Assembly (NCBI RefSeq): GCF_947496515.1
Contig: NZ_CANMDB010000003.1
Location: forward strand, 62,001-126,000
Source: an uncultured Roseobacter sp.
GTDB lineage: Bacteria; Pseudomonadota; Alphaproteobacteria; Rhodobacterales; Rhodobacteraceae
Reading direction: 5' to 3'
Length of the DNA: 64,000 bases
The position numbers and the translations under genes are program-made. The notes under the pieces were generated by a model, which saw only the letters and a program-made list of their open reading frames with translations, made no database searches and was not told the origin of the DNA. Below, one piece after another: positions 38,749 to 46,844 of the stretch (its first letter is position 1; each line of letters begins with the position of its first letter).

Positions 38749-39401
38749 GCGTCTGTGGAAACCAGCAACCAATTCGGATCATCCGATCCCATGTCACGGG
38801 CAAAGACCCAGGTATCCTTCTGGCGCTTGACCTCTTTGGTGCTGCCCTCGACGATCTCGCCATCGCTGTTACGCACCACAGAGGTCAGTTCCGCCACGAA
38901 CCGGATGGTCAACTCAGCCTCGCCAGTGCTTTCGTCAAAACTGGCATCGTTCAGCTTGAGCTCTCTCACACCGATAAAGGTCGATTCGACCGTGAGCCCC
39001 TGATCTTCGCGCGCTGCGATCCCGTCAACGAAGGATTCGTAGATGTCCTCCGCCAGAATGGGCTGAATGTCGGACAGCTCACCGCTCTCATATCCCATGA
39101 CGATCATCTCATAGGCACTGCGCGCGCCGCCCAGAAAATCGGTCACGTTGAAGGACGGATCCGTCCGCTTCATAGCGGCCAACGCCTTGGCCGCATCGCT
39201 GTCCTCGGGCACATGATCCACGATGTCGAGGTCGGGACCGCCCTCGATCACCTCGAATTCCGGACCGCTGCGCCGGCTGGGCGCGGTCTTGGTGACAGGC
39301 GTCTGTTCAAATCCATCCCGCGTGCCCAACACGCTTCGCAACCGAAGGATCAGGAAAACAGCAACCCCGGCAAGGATCAAAAGCTGTGTCACAGAGTTCA
39401 T
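38745..39401 (-). CDS. Tim44-like domain protein (TimA-type)
   Basis: A 218-residue protein with an N-terminal membrane helix (NSVTQLLILAGVAVFLILRL), a charged linker and a C-terminal Tim44-like domain (about 80-215: FNVTDFLGGARSAYEMIVMG ... TWVFARDMGSDDPNWLLV). It is related to the mitochondrial import protein Tim44; the bacterial role is unsettled. Start at 39401 (MNSVTQ) has GCGAGG upstream. First gene of the Tim44-mltA-smr operon, divergent from fxsA. Confidence 0.88.
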   Translation of the reverse strand: MNSVTQLLILAGVAVFLILRLRSVLGTRDGFEQTPVTKTAPSRRSGPEFEVIEGGPDLDIVDHVPEDSDAAKALAAMKRTDPSFNVTDFLGGARSAYEMIVMGYESGELSDIQPILAEDIYESFVDGIAAREDQGLTVESTFIGVRELKLNDASFDESTGEAELTIRFVAELTSVVRNSDGEIVEGSTKEVKRQKDTWVFARDMGSDDPNWLLVSTDA

Positions 39402-39506
39402 AGAAGCCTCGCGCTGGGATAAGACGTGGAAACCGATCAATCAGACCCTTATGTAGGGGTGGGTCGGGCTCAAGTCCACTGTGGCCCGGCGAAAGGACAA
39501 GGTATA

Positions 39507-39977
39507 ATGTGGCTATTTATCGCTTTCCTGGCAGTGCCGCTCATTGAAATCACGCTTTTCATCCAGATCGGCGGTGCCATTGGTCTGGGTTGGACGCTGG
39601 TGACCGTGGTGCTGACAGCCATCGCGGGCACCTGGCTGGTCCGCACCCAGGGGTTGCTGGCCATCGGTCAGCTGAAGTCTTCGTTTGAGCAGGTGCGCGA
39701 CCCGACCGAGCCGCTGGTTCACGGCGCGATGATCCTGTTTTCTGGTGCGCTTTTGCTGACACCAGGGTTTTTCACCGATGCCGTAGGGTTTCTGCTGCTG
39801 GTCCCCGCAGTGCGCGTTGCCGTCTTCAACGCGGTGCGCGCCCGTATCAAGGTGCAAAGTTTTGAGAGCCGCCCACGGGGGCCCCAACCCCGCGGCGATG
39901 TGATCGACGGGGACTACTCCGAGATCAAACCCGAAGCGGAGCAATCAAGCGGCCCCTCCAAATGGCGCGACCATTGA
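39507..39977 (+). CDS. fxsA: FxsA family membrane protein
   Basis: A 156-residue protein with three to four membrane helices: MWLFIAFLAVPLIEITLFIQIG, then GWTLVTVVLTAIAGTWLVRTQG and LLLTPGFFTDAVGFLLLVP, the conserved FxsA core, and a short polar tail. In E. coli FxsA (YjeG) modulates phage exclusion when overproduced; the normal role is unknown. Start at 39507 with AAAGGACAAGG upstream. secB lies 59 bp downstream on the same strand. Confidence 0.9.
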   Translation: MWLFIAFLAVPLIEITLFIQIGGAIGLGWTLVTVVLTAIAGTWLVRTQGLLAIGQLKSSFEQVRDPTEPLVHGAMILFSGALLLTPGFFTDAVGFLLLVPAVRVAVFNAVRARIKVQSFESRPRGPQPRGDVIDGDYSEIKPEAEQSSGPSKWRDH

Positions 39978-40036
39978 GAACCCGGCACCAACCTGTTAAG
40001 CGACGCCGGATTTTGAACGATTATTAGGAGCGCCAG

Positions 40037-40540
40037 ATGGCCGACGAAGAAACCCAACCCGAAGAAGCCGCAGCACCCCAGCCCCAGGCACCCCAGATGC
40101 GGGTCCTTGGCCAGTTCATCCGCGACATGTCTTTCGAAAACATCATGTCCCAGAAGGGCGCGCCGACGGACACGACACCGGACGTGCAGGTGCAGGTCAA
40201 CCTCGATGCAAAAAAGCGCAGCGTCGAAGGCCAGTATGAAAGCGCGATCAAGCTGAAGGTCACATCGAAGGCAAAGGACGGCGATACCACGCTGTTTTTG
40301 CTCGAAATCGACTATGTCGGCATCTTCAACATCGAAAACGTGCCCGAAGACCAGCTGCATCCCTTTCTGTTGATCGAATGCCCCCGGATGATTTTCCCGT
40401 TCCTGCGCCGGGTGGTCAGTGATGTGACCCGCGACGGCGGCTTCCCGCCGCTCAATCTGGAGAACATCGACTTCCTGTCGCTCTACCGGAATGAGCTGGC
40501 GCGCCGTCAGGCCGAAGAAAAGCCCAAGCTCGACGCGTAA
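40037..40540 (+). CDS. secB: Protein-export chaperone SecB
   Basis: Tetrameric cytosolic chaperone that keeps preproteins unfolded and hands them to SecA. The 167-residue protein shows the family sequence VLGQFIRDMSFENI near the start, VQVQVNLDAKKRSVEGQYES, LFLLEIDYVGIFNIENVPED, and IECPRMIFPFLRRVVSDVT with the final GGFPPLNLENIDFLSLYR. The N-terminus is a typical acidic/Pro-rich tail. It converges with dnaQ (3-bp gap). Confidence 0.97.
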   Translation: MADEETQPEEAAAPQPQAPQMRVLGQFIRDMSFENIMSQKGAPTDTTPDVQVQVNLDAKKRSVEGQYESAIKLKVTSKAKDGDTTLFLLEIDYVGIFNIENVPEDQLHPFLLIECPRMIFPFLRRVVSDVTRDGGFPPLNLENIDFLSLYRNELARRQAEEKPKLDA

Positions 40541-40543
40541 CGC

Positions 40544-41230
40544 TCAGGCTTTGAGCCAAAGCGGGTCGTCGCCCAAAGTGCGGACATATTCCGCATGGGC
40601 GGCGGCCTCATCCTCGGACAACCGGGATGGCAAGGGTGTGGGGCGGGGTCTTGGTGTCCAGGCGTCAGGCGAACCATCCGCACCACCCCCGGCACCCGTC
40701 GACAGCCCGAAATCTGGCTGACGCCCGCCGATCAGTTCCAGATAAACCTCTGCGAGGATCTCACTGTCGAGCAAGGCGCCGTGCAGGGTGCGCGCCGTAT
40801 TGTCGATATTGAACCGCCGGCAGAGCGCATCCAGCGAGGCGGGCGAACCGGGGAACCGCTTGCGCGCAATCTCGAGCGTGTCGATCGCCTGAGACCACGG
40901 GATCGTCGGCAACCCCATCCACTTCAACTCCGCGTTGAGGAACTTGATGTCAAAGGCAGCATTGTGGATGACCAGTTTCGCGTCACCGATGAAATCAAGG
41001 AACGCTTGACCCACCTCGGCGAATTTCGGCTTGTCGCGCAGGAAATCATTGCCGAGACCGTGAACCTGAAAGGCTTCCTCCGGCATATCGCGTTCCGGGT
41101 TGATGTATTGATGGTAGGTTTTGCCGGTGGCGAGATGCCCCATCAACTCCACCGCGCCAATCTCCACGATCCGGTCGCCGGTTTCCAGATCAAAACCGGT
41201 TGTTTCCGTATCAAGGACAATCTCGCGCAT
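40544..41230 (-). CDS. dnaQ: DNA polymerase III epsilon subunit
   Basis: Proofreading 3'-5' exonuclease of the replicative polymerase. A 228-residue protein with the DEDDh motifs: Exo I IVLDTETTGFD (Asp7, Glu9), Exo II LVIHNAAFDIKFLN, Exo III HGALLDSEILAEVYL. The C-terminal tail (about 170-228) is Pro-rich and should bind the alpha subunit. It starts 2 bp after coaE ends, in the operon maf-aroE-coaE-dnaQ, the alphaproteobacterial arrangement near oriC. Confidence 0.96.
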   Translation of the reverse strand: MREIVLDTETTGFDLETGDRIVEIGAVELMGHLATGKTYHQYINPERDMPEEAFQVHGLGNDFLRDKPKFAEVGQAFLDFIGDAKLVIHNAAFDIKFLNAELKWMGLPTIPWSQAIDTLEIARKRFPGSPASLDALCRRFNIDNTARTLHGALLDSEILAEVYLELIGGRQPDFGLSTGAGGGADGSPDAWTPRPRPTPLPSRLSEDEAAAHAEYVRTLGDDPLWLKA

Positions 41231-41232
41231 GC

Positions 41233-41811
41233 CTACACCCCCCGCCTGATCTGACTGACAATATCCTGAACCTGCGAGCGAGCATGTTCAACCGTATCCG
41301 TCACGATGACGAACCGGGAGCGGGCGCATTTCTCCTCGTTCGGCAGCTGCTTGTCCCGGATCGCCCGAAAATCTTGCGCCGTCATCGTACCACGCGCCAT
41401 CACCCGCGCTTCCTGCTCGGCGGCGGGGATCGACACGCAGGCCACCGCATCCATCTGCGCCGGGCCACCCGTCTCGAACAGCAAGGGGATATCGAAAACG
41501 GCGATATCCGCTTCCGTCTGAAATGCGGCCCGGTCCGCGGCCACCAGAGGATGCACAATGGCCTCGATCTGGCGCAACACACCCGGATCCGCGGCAATCA
41601 TCGAACGCAAGGCAGTCCGGCAAACGGCACCGTCGCGGACCGCATCCGGCAGGATCTCGGCAATAGGTGACACCGCCGCACCACCCTTGGCATAAAGCCG
41701 GTGCACCGCCGCATCTGCATCCCACACAGCACAGCCCGCCTCCGCGAACATCTGCGCCGTGGTCGATTTTCCCATACCGATGGACCCGGTGAGCCCCAGC
41801 CGAAAGGTCAC
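41233..41811 (-). CDS. coaE: Dephospho-CoA kinase
   Basis: Last step of coenzyme A synthesis, phosphorylating the 3'-hydroxyl of dephospho-CoA. A 192-residue P-loop kinase with GLTGSIGMGKSTTAQMFAEAG, the DAD motif VWDADAAVHRLY, HPLVAADRAAF and DIPLLFETGG. The GTG start overlaps the aroE stop (GTGA). Confidence 0.96.
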   Translation of the reverse strand: MTFRLGLTGSIGMGKSTTAQMFAEAGCAVWDADAAVHRLYAKGGAAVSPIAEILPDAVRDGAVCRTALRSMIAADPGVLRQIEAIVHPLVAADRAAFQTEADIAVFDIPLLFETGGPAQMDAVACVSIPAAEQEARVMARGTMTAQDFRAIRDKQLPNEEKCARSRFVIVTDTVEHARSQVQDIVSQIRRGV

Positions 41812-42644
41812 AGCAGCACCGCCGCGCGAGCCTCTTCATCAACCTCTGGTCGCGGACCGAACCAGCGTTCGAACCCCGGCACCGCCTGATGCAGCAACAT
41901 ACCAAGACCATCCACGGTCTTGCAGCCCCGGTCCGCAGCCTCCGCCAGCAAAGGAGTTTTTAGCGGGGTGTAAACCAGATCCGTCACCACAGTGCTTTTT
42001 TTCAACCCGTCGAGCGGTACCCGCAGCTCGGGCTTGCCCACCATGCCCAGCGACGTGGTGTTCACAACCAACGCGGCGTCCTCCAGCATGTTGCCCGCCT
42101 GCAGCCAATCCACCACGGTGACCCGATTGCCGAAGTCCGCTTGCAGTTTTTCTGCCCGGACACGGGTGCGGTTCGACAGCAGGATCTCTGGCACCCCCGC
42201 CTCCAGCAGGGAGGCGATGACCGCCCGCGCCGCACCGCCCGCACCCAGAACGGCGGCGGGGCCGCTTTTTGCCCGCCAGGCCGGTGCACCGGATCGCAGA
42301 TTCTGCAGAAATCCGTAGCCGTCCGTATTATCCGCGTGGATCTTGCCGTCGTCCCGGAAAATCAGCGTATTGGCAGCGCCGATCAGGGTCGCGCGATCGG
42401 TGATCAGATCCGCGATGCCCAGCACGGTCTCCTTGTGCGGAATGGTCACATTGACACCGACGAATCCCGCTTTGGGCAGGCTGGTCAACACGTTACGCAG
42501 GTCAGGCTCTGCCACATCCATGGGCACGTAGAAGCCTTTGACACCGTAGCGCGCCAGCCAGTGACCGTGCAGCTGTGGTGATTTGGAATGGGCAATCGGC
42601 GCACCGATGACGCCTGCCAGGGGGATCTTTTGCAGAGTGCTCAC
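41808..42644 (-). CDS. aroE: Shikimate dehydrogenase
   Basis: NADPH-dependent reduction of 3-dehydroshikimate in aromatic amino-acid synthesis. The 278-residue protein has GVIGAPIAHSKSPQLHGHWL, NVTIPHKETVL with the catalytic lysine, NTDGYGFLQNL with the catalytic aspartate, the Rossmann loop AVLGAGGAARAVIASL and the NRTR motif. The GTG at 42644 overlaps the maf stop; the frame stays open upstream but encodes no family sequence. Confidence 0.96.
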   Translation of the reverse strand: MSTLQKIPLAGVIGAPIAHSKSPQLHGHWLARYGVKGFYVPMDVAEPDLRNVLTSLPKAGFVGVNVTIPHKETVLGIADLITDRATLIGAANTLIFRDDGKIHADNTDGYGFLQNLRSGAPAWRAKSGPAAVLGAGGAARAVIASLLEAGVPEILLSNRTRVRAEKLQADFGNRVTVVDWLQAGNMLEDAALVVNTTSLGMVGKPELRVPLDGLKKSTVVTDLVYTPLKTPLLAEAADRGCKTVDGLGMLLHQAVPGFERWFGPRPEVDEEARAAVLL

Positions 42645-43240
42645 GTTTCCAGATCTCCTCGCAAGGTGAGATAAGCCAGCAGCTCCAGCAGCGGCAGGCC
42701 CAGCACGTGGAAATAGTCGCCCTCCACCCGGGTGAAGAGCCGCACGCCCTCCTCTTCGAGCTTGTAGGCTCCGACGGCGTCCCGAATGCTGTCCCAATTC
42801 CGCGTGACGTAATCGTCAATATAGGCATCCGAGGCCTTCCGCATCCGAAGCCGGACCTGACCAACGTACCGCCAGATCGGCTTACCTGCCTCGCAGATCA
42901 CCGCCGCCGACAGCAGGCTGTGCCGGTCATCGCGCAAGGCGCGCAACTGCGCCCCGGCCTCCGTCATGTCGCGCGGTTTCGATAGGATTTCACCCCGATG
43001 TTCCAGGACCTGATCGCAGCCCAATACCAGCGCGTCGGGGTGCTTTTCACTGATCTTACGCGCCTTAAGCTCGGCCAGCGCATCGGCGATGTCCCGCGGC
43101 GGGGCGTCCTCTGCCAGCAATGCGTCTCGCACCGTCTCCTCATCAACACGCGCAAGAATGACCTCGAACGCAACGGCCGCCTGCCGCAGCAGCTGCGCAC
43201 GAACGTCCGAACCAGATGCCAGAATGAAGCGCTGCACCAT
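42641..43240 (-). CDS. maf: Maf-family nucleoside triphosphate pyrophosphatase
   Basis: House-cleaning pyrophosphatase that hydrolyses modified or non-canonical NTPs. The 199-residue protein has LASGSDVRAQLLRQAAV at the N-terminus (family SxSxRR-type loop, here SGSDVRAQ), VLGCDQVLEHRGEILSKPRD with the catalytic aspartate, and YKLEEEGVRLFTRVEGDYFHVLGLPLLEL near the C-terminus. The Gln in GCDQVL suggests the YceF-like 7-methyl-GTP subgroup, which is tentative. First gene of the maf-aroE-coaE-dnaQ operon, at the edge of the candidate oriC. Confidence 0.93.
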   Translation of the reverse strand: MVQRFILASGSDVRAQLLRQAAVAFEVILARVDEETVRDALLAEDAPPRDIADALAELKARKISEKHPDALVLGCDQVLEHRGEILSKPRDMTEAGAQLRALRDDRHSLLSAAVICEAGKPIWRYVGQVRLRMRKASDAYIDDYVTRNWDSIRDAVGAYKLEEEGVRLFTRVEGDYFHVLGLPLLELLAYLTLRGDLET

Positions 43241-43643
43241 GTGAGTAAGCCTGTGAATAGCGTTAAGGGTTTCTTAATACGTTCTTCTGAGCAAATTGGC
43301 CCTGAGACGCAAGGGTGCGCCAAACCGTTAAACCGTTAACCTCTTCAGGACAGTTACACGCCTGCGTAAAAGCATAACCCAGTTCTTGTGCGTAACCACG
43401 CAGTGCCCGAGTTACACACAGGGTTATGCGAACAATGCTTCTCGAATTACTGATTTAAGCATATGAAATATAATGATAATATTTCCGCTCTGAAGGTATC
43501 CTTGCTGTGGCAAGGCATTCCTCCCCAAGGGGACAAGCGACGGACAAGCTGGTAATCCACACAGATCGCGACCCCTACAATCTCATCATACTTTTCTATC
43601 TCTTTATTAATGAATAAGAGGAAGGGACACCCGGAGGCACCCC
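43241..43643. other. Candidate chromosomal replication origin (oriC)
   Basis: A 403-bp gap between divergent maf and hemJ, unusually AT-rich around 43440-43495 and 43590-43620. Five sites match the DnaA consensus TTATNCACA with one mismatch: 43240-43248 (minus, TTACTCACA), 43252-43260 (minus, CTATTCACA), 43387-43395 (minus, TTACGCACA), 43412-43420 (plus, TTACACACA) and 43553-43561 (plus, TAATCCACA). A perfect CtrA box lies at 43263-43277, and GCATAACCC/GGGTTATGC form an inverted repeat (43372-43380, 43421-43429). The neighbouring genes are the known alphaproteobacterial oriC neighbourhood, and parAB/parS lie 3-7 kb away. Confidence 0.7.
43263..43277 (+). promoter_or_regulatory. Perfect CtrA box in the candidate origin
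   Basis: TTAA-GGGTTTC-TTAA fits TTAA-N7-TTAA exactly. It lies 3 bp from a one-mismatch DnaA box (43252-43260), the sort of neighbouring arrangement by which CtrA represses initiation in Caulobacter. Two further TTAA half-sites spaced by 4 bp lie at 43328-43339. Confidence 0.6.
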
Positions 43644-44093
43644 ATGTCTGATCTGCTCTCGCTTGCCTATCCTTGGATCAAGTCATTTCATATCATGGCC
43701 GTGATCGCCTGGATGGCCGGGTTGTTCTACCTGCCAAGGCTCTATGTCTATCACACGGAGCAGGTCGGCCAAAGTGGTGAGACCCACGCGCTTTTCCAGA
43801 CCATGGAGTTGAAGCTCCTTCGGGTGATCATGAACCCCGCGATGATTGCCACCTGGGTTCTGGGTTTGTGTCTGGTGGCGACGCCGGGGATCGTCACCTG
43901 GGATACGGTCTGGCCCTGGACAAAGGCAGCCGGGGTGCTGGGCATGACCTGGTTTCACCATTGGCTGGGGCTGCGTCGAAAAGATTTTCTGCGGGGAGAG
44001 AACACGCTCACGGGTCGTCAGTACCGAATGATGAACGAGGTGCCCACCCTGCTGATGGTCGTCATCGTGCTGTCTGTCGTAGTGCGTTTCTGA
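43644..44093 (+). CDS. hemJ: Protoporphyrinogen oxidase HemJ
   Basis: Heme-containing membrane enzyme that oxidises protoporphyrinogen IX to protoporphyrin IX. A 149-residue protein with four membrane helices; the conserved histidine in WIKSFHIMAVIAWMAGLFYLP (heme ligand) and the conserved lysine/arginine region after it are present, as are MTWFHHWLGLRRKDF and NEVPTLLMVVIVL. It lies beside oriC as in other Rhodobacterales and related orders, here without hemE between it and the origin. Confidence 0.92.
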   Translation: MSDLLSLAYPWIKSFHIMAVIAWMAGLFYLPRLYVYHTEQVGQSGETHALFQTMELKLLRVIMNPAMIATWVLGLCLVATPGIVTWDTVWPWTKAAGVLGMTWFHHWLGLRRKDFLRGENTLTGRQYRMMNEVPTLLMVVIVLSVVVRF

Positions 44094-44112
44094 AATGATT
44101 GACTCCGGCCGG

Positions 44113-44154
44113 GCCATCCCCTAGACCGCTTGCACCACCTCGTCCGGGGATGGC
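44113..44154 (+). promoter_or_regulatory. Inverted repeat in the rho leader
   Basis: GCCATCCCC (44113-44121) and GGGGATGGC (44146-44154) form a perfect 9-bp stem with a 24-nt loop, 65 bp before the rho start. A sigma-70-like pair TTGACT (44099-44104) and TAGACC (44122-44127), spaced 17 bp, overlaps its left arm. It may be the hemJ terminator region, the rho promoter, or part of rho autoregulation. Confidence 0.4.
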
Positions 44155-44218
44155 GCAGACCTGACATATTGACTGATTGACCGCCCGCACCACGCGCTGG
44201 CGGCACATGGGTATTTTC

Positions 44219-45526
44219 ATGACAACCGACACCACTGATACAGCTGTCGCGGCAGATCCGCTTGAGACGCTGAACCTCGCGGATCTCAAACGCAAGAGCC
44301 CCAAGGATCTGCTCTCCATGGCGGAGGATCTCGAAATCGAGAACGCCTCGACCATGCGTAAGGGCGAGATGATGTTCCAGATCCTGCGCGAACGCGCGGA
44401 TGAAGGCTGGGAAATCTCCGGTGACGGTGTGCTCGAGGTGTTGCAGGACGGGTTTGGCTTCCTGCGCTCGCCCGAGGCAAACTACTTGCCGGGTCCCGAT
44501 GATATCTACGTCTCGCCCGAGATGATCCGGAAATTTTCCCTGCGCACAGGGGATACGATTGAGGGGATCATCAAGGCGCCAGACGATAATGAGCGCTACT
44601 TCGGTCTGCTCGACGTCACCCAGATCAATTTCGAAGAGCCGGAGAAGGCGCGCCACAAGGTTGCTTTCGAGAACCTAACGCCGCTCTACCCCGATGAACG
44701 TCTGACGATGGAGACGGATGACCCGACGGCCAAGGATCGCTCCGCCCGGATCATCGATCTTGTCTCGCCCATCGGGAAAGGCCAGCGCTCGCTGATCGTG
44801 GCCCCGCCGCGGACGGGTAAGACCGTGTTGCTCCAGAACATCGCCAATTCCATCGAACGCAATCACCCGGAATGCTATCTGATCGTCCTGCTGATCGACG
44901 AACGGCCCGAAGAAGTCACCGACATGCAGCGTTCGGTCAAGGGGGAGGTCGTCTCCTCCACATTCGATGAGCCTGCGACGCGCCACGTGGCCGTGTCCGA
45001 CATGGTCATCGAAAAGGCCAAGCGGCTGGTCGAGCACAAGCGCGACGTGGTGATCCTGCTCGATTCGATTACCCGCCTTGGCCGCGCTTTCAATACGGTT
45101 GTGCCATCCTCGGGTAAGGTCCTGACCGGTGGTGTGGATGCAAACGCCCTGCAACGGCCCAAGCGGTTCTTCGGTGCAGCCCGGAACATCGAAGAGGGCG
45201 GCTCGCTCACCATCATCGCCACGGCGCTGATCGATACGGGCAGCCGGATGGACGAGGTGATCTTTGAAGAGTTCAAAGGCACGGGTAACTCCGAGATCGT
45301 GCTGGACCGCAAGATTGCGGACAAGCGGGTCTTCCCGGCGATGGACATCCTGAAGTCCGGCACACGGAAAGAGGATCTGCTGGTCGACAAGGTCGATCTG
45401 CAGAAAACCTTTGTGCTGCGGCGTATTCTGAACCCGATGGGGACCACGGATGCCATCGAATTCCTGATCTCCAAGCTCAAACAGACCAAGACAAATTCGG
45501 ATTTCTTCGACTCCATGAATACCTGA
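44219..45526 (+). CDS. rho: Transcription termination factor Rho
   Basis: Hexameric RNA helicase that ends transcription at unstructured C-rich RNA. The 435-residue product has the N-terminal RHO helical motif ([21 protein letters not shown]), the cold-shock-like RNA-binding fold ([25 protein letters not shown]), Walker [14 protein letters not shown], Walker [17 protein letters not shown] and the Q-loop/R-loop region [22 protein letters not shown]. Start at 44219 ([11 protein letters not shown]); ATG at 44207 is possible. Ribosome site is weak. Confidence 0.97.
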   Translation: MTTDTTDTAVAADPLETLNLADLKRKSPKDLLSMAEDLEIENASTMRKGEMMFQILRERADEGWEISGDGVLEVLQDGFGFLRSPEANYLPGPDDIYVSPEMIRKFSLRTGDTIEGIIKAPDDNERYFGLLDVTQINFEEPEKARHKVAFENLTPLYPDERLTMETDDPTAKDRSARIIDLVSPIGKGQRSLIVAPPRTGKTVLLQNIANSIERNHPECYLIVLLIDERPEEVTDMQRSVKGEVVSSTFDEPATRHVAVSDMVIEKAKRLVEHKRDVVILLDSITRLGRAFNTVVPSSGKVLTGGVDANALQRPKRFFGAARNIEEGGSLTIIATALIDTGSRMDEVIFEEFKGTGNSEIVLDRKIADKRVFPAMDILKSGTRKEDLLVDKVDLQKTFVLRRILNPMGTTDAIEFLISKLKQTKTNSDFFDSMNT

Positions 45527-45553
45527 CTTATTGTTTAAAAACAGTGAGTTAAT

Positions 45554-46840
45554 ATGGATACGATATACGCACTTGCGTCCGCCCAAGGTCGGGCTGGCAT
45601 CTCTGTCATACGGGTCTCGGGGTCGCAGGCCCACGGCTCGGCAGCCCGGTTGATGGCAGATGTGCCCCAGGCGCGGGTTGCGGCGACGCGCGTGCTGCGC
45701 GTCGACAACGGCGATATTCTGGATCACGCGCTGGTGTTGCGCTTTGATGGACCGGGCAGTTTCACGGGCGAAGACGTGATGGAATATCACATCCATGGCA
45801 GCATTTCGGTTCAGCAGGCTTTACTGAATTGGTTGAGTCAGCAGCCAGGTCATCGGCTGGCCGAGCCCGGAGAATTTACGCGACGCGCAATGGAGAACGG
45901 GCGGCTCGATCTGGCGCAGGTCGAAGGTCTGGCGGATCTGATCGATGCGGAGACGGAGGCGCAGCGCAAGCAGGCCGTGCGGGTTTTCTCCGGTGCACTG
46001 GGGGAACGGGTCGAAGCGTGGCGGAGCAAGTTGATCCGTGCTGCGGCCCTGCTCGAAGCTACCATCGATTTTGCGGATGAAGACGTGCCCGTGGACGTGA
46101 CGCCGGAGGTGACAGAACTGCTCACGGCCGTGGAGGGTGATCTGGATCGAGAGATCCGCGGAAGTTTTGTCGCGGAACGGATCCGGTCTGGGTTTGAAGT
46201 GGCCATCGTGGGTCCGCCGAATGCAGGCAAGTCAACCTTGCTCAACAGGTTGGCGGGGCGTGAAGCAGCCATTACGTCGGATATCGCAGGAACAACCCGG
46301 GATGTTATCGAAGTCCGTATGGATATCAATGGGTTACCTATTTCTTTCCTCGATACGGCGGGTTTGCGCGACAGCACCGATGAAGTCGAGGTCATAGGCG
46401 TAGCACGCGCCATGGAGCGGGCGGAGGCAGCGGATCTGCGGGTGTTCCTGACCACCGATCCAGATGATCTCCCCTTGGTGCCGAAAGAAATCGATATCAT
46501 TTTAACGCCCAAAGTGGATCTGACGACAGATCTGAACAGCGGCATTTCGGGTAAGACAGGCCAAGGTGTGGATGAACTTCTGGCGGGTATCTCAGAGATT
46601 TTTAGCGAAAAGGTAGCGCAGAGCGGATCCGCGACTCACGCACGTCATCGCTCAGCGATGTTACAAACGAAGGATCTGTTGGTTGAAACCCAGCGGACGC
46701 TGTCCCAAGGGTCCGCCGCTTATGATATAGCGGCGGAGGATCTGAGAACGGCGATTCGAGCGCTTGAAGCATTGGTGGGTCGTATCGGCGTGGAGACCCT
46801 TTTGAACGAAATTTTCGCGAGCTTTTGCTTGGGTAAGTAG
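45554..46840 (+). CDS. mnmE: tRNA modification GTPase MnmE
   Basis: With MnmG installs carboxymethylaminomethyl (cmnm) at U34 of certain tRNAs. The 428-residue protein begins [23 protein letters not shown] (formyl-THF-binding domain), has G1 [22 protein letters not shown]2/G3 region [13 protein letters not shown] and [10 protein letters not shown], and ends in the catalytic CLGK tail. G4 appears as the unusual TPKVDL in place of NKxD, which may lower guanine specificity; this is worth checking. Located directly before mnmG in the rho-to-parB series. Confidence 0.95.
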   Translation: MDTIYALASAQGRAGISVIRVSGSQAHGSAARLMADVPQARVAATRVLRVDNGDILDHALVLRFDGPGSFTGEDVMEYHIHGSISVQQALLNWLSQQPGHRLAEPGEFTRRAMENGRLDLAQVEGLADLIDAETEAQRKQAVRVFSGALGERVEAWRSKLIRAAALLEATIDFADEDVPVDVTPEVTELLTAVEGDLDREIRGSFVAERIRSGFEVAIVGPPNAGKSTLLNRLAGREAAITSDIAGTTRDVIEVRMDINGLPISFLDTAGLRDSTDEVEVIGVARAMERAEAADLRVFLTTDPDDLPLVPKEIDIILTPKVDLTTDLNSGISGKTGQGVDELLAGISEIFSEKVAQSGSATHARHRSAMLQTKDLLVETQRTLSQGSAAYDIAAEDLRTAIRALEALVGRIGVETLLNEIFASFCLGK

Positions 46841-46844
46841 CGGA

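Noticed and set aside
40128-40150. TTTCGAAAA palindrome near the secB start as a third member of the palindrome pair
   Set aside because: It lies in codons for the conserved SecB residues MSFENIM, which explains it without selection for DNA structure.
43328-43339. TTAA-ACCG-TTAA as a second CtrA site in the origin
   Set aside because: Spacing is 4 bp and not 7, so it is at best two half-sites.
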